64,000 bases of DNA from JAOAGA01 sp964540515 (GCA_964540515.1 CAZIMS010000001.1:248001-312000); one strand, 5' to 3'. Positions 1-9,805 are shown, numbered from the stretch's first letter. Numbers and translations are program-made. Notes: a model not told the origin generated them from the sequence alone.

Positions 1-1130
1 TTTAAGACGTCATAGGAAAAGGGGTTTTTAAAAACATCTATAGCATCAAGTATTAAATAGCCACCATTGGCCTTATGAAGTGAGCCAGATTTTATTAAGG
101 TAAAATCCGTTAAAGCCATTCCCATCTGAAATCGATACTCTATCTTACCAATAAGATTAAAGGCATTTGGGTTTGTCTCATGTATAACAGGTCTTCCTAC
201 CTCGCCAGATCTATCAATTAAAACATTTACCTTATATCTAACGAAAGAGGGTTCGGGCTTTAAGAATCTAAAAGCCATATTGGCAGGAACAGGAAGCTCT
301 GCCTGTTTGAAGTCTTCTAAGTTGTTTAGTATATCTTCCTGAACATCTTGTAGATAATTAATAATTTTTTGGTTAAGACCAAATCTCTCTTTAAGATCTT
401 CTATATGGTAGGAGATGTTATTGAAAACAACCCTTTTTTCTAACTCTTGTAGATTTTTTCTTGTCTCTTTTTCCGCCTCTTTTACAACTTTTATTGCCTC
501 TTTTAATCTATTTTGAAGTACCTTTATCTTTTCTTGAATTGCCTTTTTCTCAGCCTCAGAGAGTTTTGAAAACTTCTCTTCATCAAGAACCTCATTGTCT
601 TTAACAGGAAGAAAGACAAAGCCCTCTGCTCCCTTTTCTAAGATAAAGCCCCTTCCTTTAGCCTCACTATTTAGTGTTTCAAAAACCTGTCTGTCAAACT
701 CTTGAAATTTTTCTATTATCTGCGCCTTTTCTTGTTCATATTCTTTAGATTCAAAAACCTTTGGTATCTCTTTTCTTAAAGATTCTATTAACTCATCCAT
801 CTCCTTGGCGAAAAAAACTCCGTAACCCTTTGGAAATTTAAGGTAGATAGGGCAGTCTGGCTCTTTAAAATTGTAAACATAGACATAATCTTCAGGCTCT
901 TTCTCTGAGAGAGCCTTTTGTTTTGTTATTTCTGATATAAGCTGATGTTTTCCTAAACCTGGCTCTCCCAAAACAAAGATATTGTAGCCATCTGATTCGA
1001 TATCAAGACCAAACTCAATGGCCTCTATGGTTGTTTTCTGAATGTCAAAGAAGACTTGTTTGTTTAGTTCCTTGCCTTTGGATGAAAAAGTACTCTTTCT
1101 TGTAACATCTTTTAACCCAAGCTTTTCCAT
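1..1130 (-). CDS. Lon-like ATP-dependent protease (AAA_32/LonB type), 3' end cut by window
   Basis: The first 376 codons are present and the C-terminus lies beyond base 1. A Walker A motif (GEPGLGKH) sits about 50 residues from the start, followed by a long Glu/Lys-rich helical insert, which is the arrangement of the soluble Lon-like AAA proteases. The Ser-Lys protease domain would lie in the missing part, so proteolytic activity cannot be confirmed here. The ATG at 1128-1130 is preceded by AGGAGA, which overlaps the gyrB stop codon, so translation is probably coupled to gyrB. Family is clear from the translated text; the exact subgroup is inferred. Confidence 0.85.
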   Translation of the reverse strand, partial: MEKLGLKDVTRKSTFSSKGKELNKQVFFDIQKTTIEAIEFGLDIESDGYNIFVLGEPGLGKHQLISEITKQKALSEKEPEDYVYVYNFKEPDCPIYLKFPKGYGVFFAKEMDELIESLRKEIPKVFESKEYEQEKAQIIEKFQEFDRQVFETLNSEAKGRGFILEKGAEGFVFLPVKDNEVLDEEKFSKLSEAEKKAIQEKIKVLQNRLKEAIKVVKEAEKETRKNLQELEKRVVFNNISYHIEDLKERFGLNQKIINYLQDVQEDILNNLEDFKQAELPVPANMAFRFLKPEPSFVRYKVNVLIDRSGEVGRPVIHETNPNAFNLIGKIEYRFQMGMALTDFTLIKSGSLHKANGGYLILDAIDVFKNPFSYDVL

Positions 1131-1137
1131 TTTTCTC

Positions 1138-3549
1138 CTAAACATCTAAATTTTTTACTTCCCAGGCATTCTCTTCTATAAACTTTCTTCTTGGCTCGAC
1201 CTTCTCTCCCATTAGCATGCTAAATATATCATCAACTATAACCTCATCTTCTAACATTACCTTTCTAAGAACCCGTGTCTCAGGATTCATAGTAGTTTCC
1301 CAGAGTTGAGAAGGGTTCATCTCTCCAAGTCCTTTGTATCTTTGAATATACACACCTTTGTTACCAATATCAAATATTTTTTCGAAAATCTTAAGGGGAC
1401 TCTTTGTCTCAAATATATCATCAGATAAAATAGTGTACGGTGGCATTCCAAGTTTTTCTTTTAATAGTCGAATAACTCCTCTCATCTCTTTTAGATCGGC
1501 AGAGGTGTAAATATCCCTTGAGATTATTGTATTATAAACTTTAAGATTTCTCTCGGTAGTTATTTCAACAAAAAAGCTTTCGTGTTCAAAATCTTTTTTC
1601 ACATCACCAATCTTAATGTAGCCATAGCCTTCTTCCATATACTCCTTTATCTTTCCTATCTTTTCGTTAAAACTCTCTTCACTTTTAAACTCCTCCTCAT
1701 TAGCAAAGAGAAAATATGCCTTCTCTAAAACCTTTGGATCAATATTCTTTTTCTCCAAAGCTTCGGCTAATCTTTTCAGGTTAACAAGCCTTTTTAGGAA
1801 GGCTAACTCGTTTCTTCCCTTAATCTCAGAACTTCCCCTAATAGCAATCTTGTCTAAAGCTAAGTCAACAATTGTCTCCTCTAAATCCTTCTCATCTTTT
1901 AAATACTTCTCAAAATTATCCTTCTTAATTCTGTACAAAGGTGGTTGAGCAATATATAGATAGCCCTCTTTTATTAGATGGGTCATTTGTCTAAAAAATA
2001 ACGTTAATAATAGTGTTCTTATATGAGAACCATCTACATCAGCATCGGTCATAATTATTATCTTCTTATACCTTATCTTTTCTTTTTCGCCATTTTCCTT
2101 TCCACCTATGGAAACGCCTAAGGCAGAAATTATAGCCTTTATCTCTTCACTACTTAAAACCTTATCAAGGCGCGATTTTTCAACGTTTATTATCTTACCC
2201 TTTATAGGTAATATGGCTTGAAACTTTCTATTTCTACCTTGTTTTGCAGACCCCCCTGCTGACTCTCCTTCCACTATAAAGATCTCACTTTTGTCAGGGT
2301 CCTTTTCCTGACAATCAGCTAATTTCCCTGGTAAGGTAAGGTCTTCTAAAGCAGATTTTCTTCTTGCTAATTCTTTTGCCTTCTTAGAGGCCTCTCTCGC
2401 TCGTCTTGCCTCTAAAGCTTTAATTATTATAATTTTTGATATATTTGGATGTTCCTCAAAGAAGCTATTTAGACCCTCATTTACAATACTCTCAACGATC
2501 CCTTTTATTTCGCTGTTGCCAAGCTTAGTTTTTGTTTGGCCTTCAAATTGAGGGTTAGGCATCTTAACACTAATAATTGCTGTAAGACCTTCCCTAATAT
2601 CATCACCTGTTAAGGTCTCTTTTCCATCTTTATTTAGCCCTGTTTTTATAGACTGACTATTTATGGTCCTTGTAAGGGCTGATTTGAAACCCATTAAATG
2701 GGTTCCACCTTCTATTGTATTGATACTATTAACAAAACTAAAAATTGTCTCGTTATATCCTGCATTGTACTGTATAGCAACCTCAACAGATATATCATCC
2801 TTATCGCCTTTTAAATAAATAACTTCATCAAAGAGCACTTCTTTATTCTTATTAATATGCTTTACAAAGGCGATAATTCCTCCTTCATAACAAAAACTTT
2901 GTTCCTTGCCTGTTCTCTCATCCTTTAACCTAATACATACTCCAGAGTTTAAAAAAGATAACTCTCTAAACCTTTGAGCAAGGATATCATAACTAAACTC
3001 TGTTGTTTCAAAAATCTCGCTATCGGGAATAAATCTTACAGTTGTTCCTGTCCTATCAGTAGTACCTGTTACCTCAACATCTCTTTTAGGAATACCTCTC
3101 TCATAACACTGATAGTAAACCTTACCATCTCTTCTTACTTCTACCTCCAAAAACTCTGAAAGGGCATTAACGCAGGACACACCAACGCCATGTAAACCAC
3201 CAGAAACCTTATAGCTCTTTCCGTCAAACTTTCCACCTGCATGTAAGGTTGTTAAGACCGTCTCTAATGTAGATAAGGATGTTTCTGGATGTATCTCTAC
3301 AGGTATACCTCTACCATCATCTTCCACTCTAATACTGCCATCCATGTGTATAGTTACAACAATATTTTTACAATAACCTGCTAATGCTTCATCAATACTA
3401 TTATCAACAACCTCATAGACAAGGTGGTGTAGCCCTTGAGAAGATGTACTACCTATATACATAGCTGGTCTTTTTCTAACTGCCTCAAGACCTTTTAAAA
3501 CTGTGATACTACTAGCATCATACTTTTCTTCTAACTGTATCTCACTCAT
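1138..3549 (-). CDS. gyrB: DNA gyrase subunit B
   Basis: ATPase subunit of DNA gyrase, which introduces negative supercoils with GyrA. The GHKL ATPase motifs are visible (EVVDNSIDEA, DDGRGIP, GGLHGVGVS), then the TOPRIM domain (EGESAGGSAKQ, DADVDGSHI) and the C-terminal QRYKGLGEMNP segment. At about 803 residues it is the long Gram-negative form, with an insert of about 165 residues between the TOPRIM metal-binding motif and the GLGEMN motif. The frame is open further upstream to 3594, but the ATG at 3547-3549 (MSEIQLEEKY) has a good AAGGAGAA site and is preferred. It overlaps the end of recF by 8 bases. It belongs to the dnaA-dnaN-recF-gyrB cluster typical of chromosome origins. Confidence 0.97.
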   Translation of the reverse strand: MSEIQLEEKYDASSITVLKGLEAVRKRPAMYIGSTSSQGLHHLVYEVVDNSIDEALAGYCKNIVVTIHMDGSIRVEDDGRGIPVEIHPETSLSTLETVLTTLHAGGKFDGKSYKVSGGLHGVGVSCVNALSEFLEVEVRRDGKVYYQCYERGIPKRDVEVTGTTDRTGTTVRFIPDSEIFETTEFSYDILAQRFRELSFLNSGVCIRLKDERTGKEQSFCYEGGIIAFVKHINKNKEVLFDEVIYLKGDKDDISVEVAIQYNAGYNETIFSFVNSINTIEGGTHLMGFKSALTRTINSQSIKTGLNKDGKETLTGDDIREGLTAIISVKMPNPQFEGQTKTKLGNSEIKGIVESIVNEGLNSFFEEHPNISKIIIIKALEARRAREASKKAKELARRKSALEDLTLPGKLADCQEKDPDKSEIFIVEGESAGGSAKQGRNRKFQAILPIKGKIINVEKSRLDKVLSSEEIKAIISALGVSIGGKENGEKEKIRYKKIIIMTDADVDGSHIRTLLLTLFFRQMTHLIKEGYLYIAQPPLYRIKKDNFEKYLKDEKDLEETIVDLALDKIAIRGSSEIKGRNELAFLKRLVNLKRLAEALEKKNIDPKVLEKAYFLFANEEEFKSEESFNEKIGKIKEYMEEGYGYIKIGDVKKDFEHESFFVEITTERNLKVYNTIISRDIYTSADLKEMRGVIRLLKEKLGMPPYTILSDDIFETKSPLKIFEKIFDIGNKGVYIQRYKGLGEMNPSQLWETTMNPETRVLRKVMLEDEVIVDDIFSMLMGEKVEPRRKFIEENAWEVKNLDV

Positions 3550-4465
3550 AAAGAAAAATTTCTCCTTTTCTAATCTCAAAATCTGCTTTAGCAACTCTTT
3601 GATTCATCATAATGAAGCTTTGCAAATCTATTTTGGACAAAATATTAAGAGCACTTTCTATTCTCTTATTATCCCATTCAGAGTTAAAATCGTCAATAAG
3701 CATTATTGAGCTGTAATTTTTTATTTTACTCAAAACAGAGATAAACATTATAAAAATTAAACTTTTTATCTCTCCAACGGAAAGGTATTTTTTATCATCT
3801 TTTAAAAAAATTATGTCATCTCTGTCTCCACGACGTATCTTAACAGTAAAATCAGGTAAGGACATTTCTTTTTTCATTTTATCAAAACTATCTTTTATCT
3901 CCTCTAACAATCTCAATCTATAAGTATCAACAATTTTTTTATATTTAAAGATGATATTTTCAATGATTTTTCGTTCTTTGTCTTCCTTTGATATTAATAA
4001 ACTTCGCCTTGATTTTATCAACATTTTATAAACTAATAGAAATTCATTTCCATAGAGGTAAAGGCACATCCTATCTATTAGTTTTTTTCTGTAGAAACTA
4101 AAATTTTTAAAATAAAAAAGGACGTCGCCACCTAATAAGAAAGTATATAGAGATATTTTTTTTCTATACGGTTTTTCGTCAATAAAAAAGCTTCTTTTAT
4201 TCCTTGTTAGTTTAAAAGATATAGTGTTTTCAATGCCATCATCACTTAATATACCTTTAACATAAGAGAAATCCTTTTCAAAAAAAATATTATCCTCTAA
4301 ACTTTTTCTAAAGCTTCTCCTATTGAATAGAATGTAGATGGCCTCTAAAAAATTTGTTTTTCCTTGACCGTTTGTACCAAAAAAGATATTAGTAGTATCG
4401 TTTAGAGCTATATTAGCAGACTCTATATTTCTGAAATTGCAAATTTCAATATGTTTTAAATACAT
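3542..4465 (-). CDS. recF: DNA replication and repair protein RecF
   Basis: SMC-like ATPase that helps load RecA at single-stranded gaps. Walker A is GTNGQGKT near residue 30 and the Walker B region is IMLIDDFNSEWD near the C-terminus. The ABC signature region reads YLSVGEIKSL, a weak version of the usual family text. At 307 residues it is shorter than the usual 350-370. Its ATG directly follows the dnaN stop codon (TAGATG), so translation is likely coupled. Gene order dnaN-recF-gyrB supports the call. Confidence 0.9.
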   Translation of the reverse strand: MYLKHIEICNFRNIESANIALNDTTNIFFGTNGQGKTNFLEAIYILFNRRSFRKSLEDNIFFEKDFSYVKGILSDDGIENTISFKLTRNKRSFFIDEKPYRKKISLYTFLLGGDVLFYFKNFSFYRKKLIDRMCLYLYGNEFLLVYKMLIKSRRSLLISKEDKERKIIENIIFKYKKIVDTYRLRLLEEIKDSFDKMKKEMSLPDFTVKIRRGDRDDIIFLKDDKKYLSVGEIKSLIFIMFISVLSKIKNYSSIMLIDDFNSEWDNKRIESALNILSKIDLQSFIMMNQRVAKADFEIRKGEIFLYE

Positions 4466-5548
4466 CTAAAGTTTAATGGGCATAACAACGGCTTTGTAGT
4501 TTTCATCTCCTGATATCAAAACAGCCCTATTTGAATCTTTAATGGACATTTCTATCTTTTCAGACTCAACATTTGAGATAGCCTCAATAAGATACTGAGC
4601 ATTAAAGCCAATATCTAAACTTTCTCCGTCATATATATGATCAATCTCATCTTCACCTTCACCTAACTCTATATTGACACTTTTAATGGATATAACATCT
4701 TGTTTTAGTGAGAACATAACTCCTTTTGTATTTTCTTCTGTTATTATAAGAAGTCTCTGAAGACTTTCTAATATTTTGCTTTTATCTATATAGGATTTAA
4801 AGGGATTGTTTAGTGGTAAAACCTCTATGTAGTTAGGAAATTTTACTTCTCTTAGCCTTGTAATAAAGGTTGTATCATCGCTTTCAAAACTTGCATAGTT
4901 ATCCTCAATAGAAATAAATATTGTATCTCCTTCTTCTTGGGAAAAGATCTTAATAATTTCTGCAACACCCTTTTTAGATATAAGAGTATTTTCTATTATA
5001 TCTTCAAAGGGAAACTCGTAGAAACAAAGCCTGTAGGAATCAGATGCAACAAACCTTAGCTTTCCATCTAGTTTGTGAATATAGACACCATTTAGGCTAA
5101 GCCTTGATTCATCAGGATATATGGCGTAGTCAACCTTATTAAGAGCTTTTATGAAGTCTGCTCTTTTTAAGGCTATCTTTTTGTCTGAAGAGGGTCTTTT
5201 TATAGCTGGAAAATCTTCAGGTGATTGAGAAAAGAGCTTGAAAGAGGATTTACCTGATTTTATGGATAAATTTTTTTCTTCTTGGCTTATTGTAATAGAC
5301 TCACCAGAAAGGCTTTTTATTATCTCAAAGAACTTTTTAGAGGGGACACAGATGGTACCCTTATTTTCTATATTTCCTGATGATGTGGCTATGATGGAGT
5401 TATCTAAGTTAGTCGCCTTTATAGTGATTTTGTCAGTGGCATCAATAAGTATATTATTTAGGATAGGCATTGTAGTTCTTTTTTCAGATACGCCCTGTAC
5501 TTTTTTTAAAGATTTTAAGATTTCCTCTTTTCTTACTATTACTTTCAT
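4466..5548 (-). CDS. dnaN: DNA polymerase III beta subunit (sliding clamp)
   Basis: Ring-shaped processivity factor of the replicative polymerase. The 360 residues show the three-domain clamp pattern, beginning MKVIVRKEEILKSL and ending in the conserved C-terminal AVVMPIKL, which matches the family's MPM/MPI-type ending. An AAGGAGTAA ribosome site precedes the ATG at 5546-5548. It lies between dnaA (149 bases upstream) and recF (directly abutting), the standard origin order. Confidence 0.96.
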   Translation of the reverse strand: MKVIVRKEEILKSLKKVQGVSEKRTTMPILNNILIDATDKITIKATNLDNSIIATSSGNIENKGTICVPSKKFFEIIKSLSGESITISQEEKNLSIKSGKSSFKLFSQSPEDFPAIKRPSSDKKIALKRADFIKALNKVDYAIYPDESRLSLNGVYIHKLDGKLRFVASDSYRLCFYEFPFEDIIENTLISKKGVAEIIKIFSQEEGDTIFISIEDNYASFESDDTTFITRLREVKFPNYIEVLPLNNPFKSYIDKSKILESLQRLLIITEENTKGVMFSLKQDVISIKSVNIELGEGEDEIDHIYDGESLDIGFNAQYLIEAISNVESEKIEMSIKDSNRAVLISGDENYKAVVMPIKL

Positions 5549-5697
5549 TATTTACTCCTTATGTGGTAGATGTTAGTAGTTTATGTTAATTTGTTGATAA
5601 ATATATATATCTTCTTGTTATTAATATAAAAAAGTATGTGCAAAAAATGTTCATAAAAAAAAGTTTGTCAACGTTAAAAAGTAGTTTAAAAAATTTG

Positions 5698-6999
5698 TTA
5701 ATACTTTTTCAACAGATTTTCAATATACTCCACTTGTTTTCTAAAACCCTCATTTTCTTCAATATTTTTAGTAACTTTATTAATGGAATGGATAACTGTT
5801 GAGTGATCCTTACCTCCAAACTTATTTCCAATCTCCGATAAGGACATATCTATGTATTTTCTACAGAGGTATATGGCGATATGTCTTGCTAAGGCGATCT
5901 TTTTTTGTTTTTTTTGTGATTTAAGTTCAGTAATTTTGATTTGGAAACAGTCACAGACAGCCTTTTGAATAGATTCAACTGTTATTATAGAATCTTCTTT
6001 TGGGAGATGGTCTGCTAATATCTCCTTTGCTAAGTTAAGATTTAATTTTTTCTTTGTAAGAGAGGAGTATGCTAATAACTTTGTTAAAGCCCCTTCCAAC
6101 TCCCTTACATTATTGTTTATATTTGAGGCAAGAAAAGTAATAATGTCATCAGGAAGAGATAAGTTGTGATAGGCAAGCTTGCTTTTAATAATGGCAACTC
6201 TTGTTTCATACTCAGGTGGTTGAATATCAACTATAAGTCCCCATTCAAATCTATTTCTTAACCTCTCATCAATATTTTGAATCAACTTGGGGTACTTATC
6301 ACTTGTAATAACAATCTGTTTCTTCTTTTCATATAAGCTATTAAATACAGAAAAAAACTCCTCTTGAGTTGATTCTTTTCCTGCTATTAACTGGACATCA
6401 TCAACTAAGAAGAGGTCAATATTACTAAATTTATCTTTAAAATCATTCATTTTATTAAACCTGATAGAGCTAATAAACTCATTAACAAACTTCTGGGATG
6501 GACAATATAATATATTAATATTACTATGCTTTTGATAAACGGCATGTCCAATGGCCATAATAAGATGTGTTTTTCCCAAGCCAACATTGCTATAAATTAG
6601 AAGAGGGTTATACTGATTTCCAAGGTTATTAACTACAGCATTCGCTGCTGCATTTGCAAACTCATTAGAAGGACCAGTTATAAAATTTTCAAAGGTATAT
6701 CTTGGAATTAAAGAAGGGTGGAGCTTCTGTTGAACAGGTTCTTTTGTACCAGATATTTTTTCTGTTGAAATAATAACTTTAATAGGCTTTTCTAAAAGAG
6801 AAAAGAAGATTCCTTCAATGGTAGGAAGGTAATTTTCATTTACCCAATCTCTAAAAAAGTCATTAGGTGTAGTTAATTGTATACTATCATCATTCCAATT
6901 GGAGATATTCATTGGTTCTAACCATATTGCTATGGTTGATTCATCAAAAAAATCTTTTGAACGTTCCAGAAACTTTTTCCAGAGACTTGTCATAACCAT
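5698..6999 (-). CDS. dnaA: Chromosomal replication initiator DnaA
   Basis: AAA+ initiator that binds DnaA boxes and opens the origin. It has an N-terminal DnaB-interacting domain, an AAA+ core with Walker A (NVGLGKT) and Walker B (LFLVDDVQLI), and a C-terminal DNA-binding helix-turn-helix with the signature around KDHSTVIHSINK. Length of 433 residues is typical. Two start codons are possible, at 6997-6999 and 6991-6993; neither has a strong ribosome site, and an in-frame stop just upstream rules out a longer form. A 22-bp repeat found three times in the window lies 51 bases upstream. Confidence 0.97.
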   Translation of the reverse strand: MVMTSLWKKFLERSKDFFDESTIAIWLEPMNISNWNDDSIQLTTPNDFFRDWVNENYLPTIEGIFFSLLEKPIKVIISTEKISGTKEPVQQKLHPSLIPRYTFENFITGPSNEFANAAANAVVNNLGNQYNPLLIYSNVGLGKTHLIMAIGHAVYQKHSNINILYCPSQKFVNEFISSIRFNKMNDFKDKFSNIDLFLVDDVQLIAGKESTQEEFFSVFNSLYEKKKQIVITSDKYPKLIQNIDERLRNRFEWGLIVDIQPPEYETRVAIIKSKLAYHNLSLPDDIITFLASNINNNVRELEGALTKLLAYSSLTKKKLNLNLAKEILADHLPKEDSIITVESIQKAVCDCFQIKITELKSQKKQKKIALARHIAIYLCRKYIDMSLSEIGNKFGGKDHSTVIHSINKVTKNIEENEGFRKQVEYIENLLKKY

Positions 7000-7050
7000 A
7001 GGTTATCAATTTACCAAATAAAATACCATTATTCAAGAAACAAATTGTCA

Positions 7051-7072
7051 GGGGTCAGGTCTTTATTTTTGA
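7051..7072 (-). repeat. 22-bp dispersed repeat, copy 1 (upstream of dnaA)
   Basis: Read on the minus strand, this contains the core AATAAAGACCTGACCCC. The whole 22-mer is identical to the copy at 47265-47286 and differs by one base from 56180-56201. It is oriented toward dnaA, ending 51 bases before the start codon. A CTGACA sequence resembling a -35 box begins at its last base. Confidence 0.9.
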
Positions 7073-7130
7073 TCAGCTGTCAATAAATTACTAATTTTTA
7101 TGAAAATGTTAAAGTTGAGAAACTACTTTC

Positions 7131-7144
7131 TTTTGTTAACAAAA
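7131..7144. other. 14-bp perfect palindrome in the dnaA upstream region
   Basis: TTTTGTTAACAAAA is a perfect palindrome in the 217-base gap between dnaA and the malic enzyme gene. It could be an operator or part of an origin region. No TTATCCACA-type DnaA box was seen by eye in this gap or in the dnaA-dnaN gap, so neither can be called oriC from sequence alone. Confidence 0.4.
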
Positions 7145-7216
7145 ATTAATCTAATTTCTAAAGGGGTTTATTAACAACAAGGTTTATGTAACTTAGAAGG
7201 GACATCCCTATCTTTA

Positions 7217-8629
7217 TTACTTCTTAGACAATTTAAGTTTTTTTACCACTGACTCAACAGCATCGGCAACTACTCTCGGTACCCGTTTATCAAAGGGAGA
7301 GGGAATTATATAATCTTCATTTAACTCTGATGGTTTAATCAGGTTTGCTATTACCTGTGCGGCAGCCAACTTCATCTCATAGGTAATCATTTTTGCACGG
7401 GAATCCAATAATCCTCTAAAAAATCCGGGGAAACAAAGGACATTGTTTATCTGGTTTGGATAATCGGATCTACCTGTTGCAATAACCTTTGCATGTGGCT
7501 GTGCCTCCTCAGGCATGATCTCTGGTATAGGGTTTGCCATAGCAAAGACTATGGCATCCTTTGCCATATTCTTTATATCTTCTCCTGTTAAGAGCCCTGG
7601 GCCAGAAGTACCCATAAATATATCGGCTCCTTTTATTGCTTCGTGTATGGAGCCCTTAATTTTTTTACCATTTGTAATAACAGCAAGTTCATCTTTATAC
7701 TTATTCATCCCTTCTTTTCGACCTTTGTAGATGGCTCCTTTACTATCACAGACAATCACCTTTTTAGGATCGACTCCTGCTTTTATTAATAGCTTTACAC
7801 AGGCTATTCCTGCAGCGCCTGCCCCTGATGTTACGATTTTTACCTTATCTATATCTTTTTTTACTATCTTCAGTGCATTATAGAGCGCAGCAAGGGCAAC
7901 AACTGCGGTTCCATGTTGATCATCATGAAAGACTGGGATATCAAGCTCATTTCTAAGCCTTTCTTCAATCTCAAAACAGCGGGGAGCTGAGATGTCTTCT
8001 AAGTTTATACCCCCAAAGACAGGAGCTATCTTTTTTGTTATATCAATAATTTCTTCTGTATCTTTTGTATCAAGGCATATTGGAAAAGCATCTACATCGG
8101 CAAATTGTTTAAAAAGCATAGCTTTGCCTTCCATAACAGGTAAAGCTGCCGAAGGACCAATATCGCCGAGACCTAATACAGCTGTACCGTCTGTAAGAAC
8201 TGCTATAGTATTACTTTTAATAGTGTAATTATAAACATGGTCAGGATTTTTATAAATATCCATACATACTCTTGCAACACCAGGTGTATAAACCATAGAA
8301 AGGTCATCTCTATTGTTAATAGAGTGTTTAAGTTTTATAGCTATCTTTCCACCTTGATGTATGGCAAAAGTTCTATCAATTACATGTTTAATCTTGACAC
8401 CAGAGATCTTTTTTAACTCTTCTATAATCTGATGTATATGTTCGGTGCTGGCTGCAGCAAAATTAATATCCCTAGTTATAGTATTTTTACCTATTTTGTA
8501 TATATCAATGGAACCAATATCTCCACCTGCTCCTCCTATGGTAGAAGTAATCTTGCCAAGCATCCCTACAATATTAGGATATTCAATCCTTAAGTTTGCA
8601 CTAAAACTTGGAGTTGCTTTTGGAGTCAT
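7217..8629 (-). CDS. NAD(P)-dependent malic enzyme with N-terminal ACT domain
   Basis: Oxidatively decarboxylates malate to pyruvate and CO2, giving NAD(P)H. Residues about 8-85 form an ACT-like regulatory domain. The catalytic domain has the Tyr region (VYTPGVARVC), the metal-binding segment (NLEDISAPRCFEIE, VFHDDQHGTA) and a Rossmann nucleotide motif (GAGAAGIA). The 470 residues match the ACT-fused malic enzymes of anaerobes and Gram-positive bacteria. A GGGGGTA ribosome site precedes the start. It stands alone upstream of dnaA on the same strand. NAD versus NADP preference cannot be told here. Confidence 0.92.
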   Translation of the reverse strand: MTPKATPSFSANLRIEYPNIVGMLGKITSTIGGAGGDIGSIDIYKIGKNTITRDINFAAASTEHIHQIIEELKKISGVKIKHVIDRTFAIHQGGKIAIKLKHSINNRDDLSMVYTPGVARVCMDIYKNPDHVYNYTIKSNTIAVLTDGTAVLGLGDIGPSAALPVMEGKAMLFKQFADVDAFPICLDTKDTEEIIDITKKIAPVFGGINLEDISAPRCFEIEERLRNELDIPVFHDDQHGTAVVALAALYNALKIVKKDIDKVKIVTSGAGAAGIACVKLLIKAGVDPKKVIVCDSKGAIYKGRKEGMNKYKDELAVITNGKKIKGSIHEAIKGADIFMGTSGPGLLTGEDIKNMAKDAIVFAMANPIPEIMPEEAQPHAKVIATGRSDYPNQINNVLCFPGFFRGLLDSRAKMITYEMKLAAAQVIANLIKPSELNEDYIIPSPFDKRVPRVVADAVESVVKKLKLSKK

Positions 8630-9122
8630 AGGTACCCCCTTTTATGTTAACTTAATAATATGTAAATGTACGAAAAGTAGTTTAATACTAGATCTTAACA
8701 AACTTTTAAATCTAACGTATATGTTCAAAAAACATAATCGATGAAGATAGAACTTAATTATATATGTCTTTAGATTCGACTCTTAGAATCACAATCTGTT
8801 ATAGGAGTAGGATTATTTTAAGCATTATAGTTAAAACCAACTATCTAATAGCTAATCTTTATTGGCTGTTATATTTTTAATTTACCATTTTTAAGGTAAA
8901 GTTACAACTAGCAAATGGAAGGTCAACAAACTTCACTGTTTGAACCCAAAGGGTGAGTTCAAAGTTTGTAGTATAATAAGCTTGGAGCTGTGAAAAGAAC
9001 TTGCGGAGAGAAAAAATGACCTTCCCTCTATCGGCAAATTAAACCCAAGTTGAGTCCACAATGGTACTTGTCAAGAAAATTGTGACATCTTCGCAAATCT
9101 ACTATTAAAAATCTGCCTAAGT

Positions 9123-9475
9123 TCATAAAATATACTCCTTGATACACTTAATGGCTTCTTCCATCTGCCCTGTATATCTGTAGCCCTTCAGGATATTTCT
9201 TTTCATATCCACCACGAAGAGATTCAAATTTTTTGACTGCTTCTCCAAAATCACTGATTAATTTTATCTTAGCCAATGCTAAGTATAAAGCTAACACAAT
9301 TTTATTTTGACATCCCTTCTGGTTAATCTTGGTGTTTTCAACAGCGCCTTGATGAATGATGCCGTATATAAATTCAAAGCTTTATGAAGAACCAAAGCAA
9401 ATCTTTTTTGTTCAAACATTAATCTACAAAATTCCCACAATTTTGACTTATCTAAGAAAACTGTTAAAATCTTAA
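9123..9475 (-). pseudogene. Decayed coding remnant, family not recognised
   Basis: Three overlapping minus-strand open stretches in different frames can be read in order. The first (about 9475 to 9291) includes LWEFCRLMFEQKRFALVLHK and ends at a TAG. The second (about 9300 to 9148) includes GEAVKKFESLRGGYEKKYPE. The third (to a TGA at 9123) reads GYRYTGQMEEAIKCIKEYIL. The composition looks protein-like across the frame changes, so this is best explained as an old gene with frameshifts. I do not recognise the family. Confidence 0.35.
9443..9470 (+). promoter_or_regulatory. Predicted sigma-70-type promoter of the V-ATPase operon
   Basis: TTGACT at 9443-9448, a 16-base spacer, and TAAAAT at 9465-9470. 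It lies 26 bases before the first ATG of the operon. Both boxes match consensus at five of six positions. Confidence 0.6.
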
Positions 9476-9496
9476 TTAAAAGGGGTTAACACTTAA

Positions 9497-9805
9497 ATGA
9501 GTACCTTAAAAGATTTAATAGAGGAAGAAAAAAGGATCAAAACACTTTTGGAAGAAGAAAGGCGTAAAGTTGCCGAATATTTATCAAATAAAAGAAAAGA
9601 GACAGATGATAATTTGAAAATTTATGAGCAAGAGCTTACCCAAAAGATCAGAATGGAGGTAGAGCAGGCAGAAAAAGATTACAGAGAACAATTAGAATTA
9701 AAAATAGATAGACTAAAATCAATAGAACAATCTCTCAGTAATTTTGATGAAAAAAGCTTAATTGAACTTGCAAGCAAATACTACAGGTTAATAATTAAGG
9801 TATGA
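9497..9805 (+). CDS. V/A-type ATPase peripheral-stalk subunit (G/H-like)
   Basis: A 102-residue, highly charged, almost entirely coiled-coil protein. It is the first gene of the V-ATPase operon and overlaps the subunit I start by 4 bases (ATGA). Position, size and coiled-coil content match the small stalk subunit that pairs with subunit E in bacterial and archaeal V-type ATPases. Sequence alone is weak for coiled coils, so the call leans on context. Confidence 0.75.
   Translation: MSTLKDLIEEEKRIKTLLEEERRKVAEYLSNKRKETDDNLKIYEQELTQKIRMEVEQAEKDYREQLELKIDRLKSIEQSLSNFDEKSLIELASKYYRLIIKV

Larger units (their letters stand above)
8630..9496. other. Gene-free stretch between the malic enzyme gene and the V-ATPase operon
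   Basis: Of these 867 bases, the first 270 or so are AT-rich with no intact reading frame. From about 8890 to 9475 the base composition looks more coding-like on the minus strand, with short frame-shifted open stretches (see the pseudogene entry). The last 55 bases hold a good promoter for the V-ATPase operon. No RNA gene was recognised. Confidence 0.6.
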
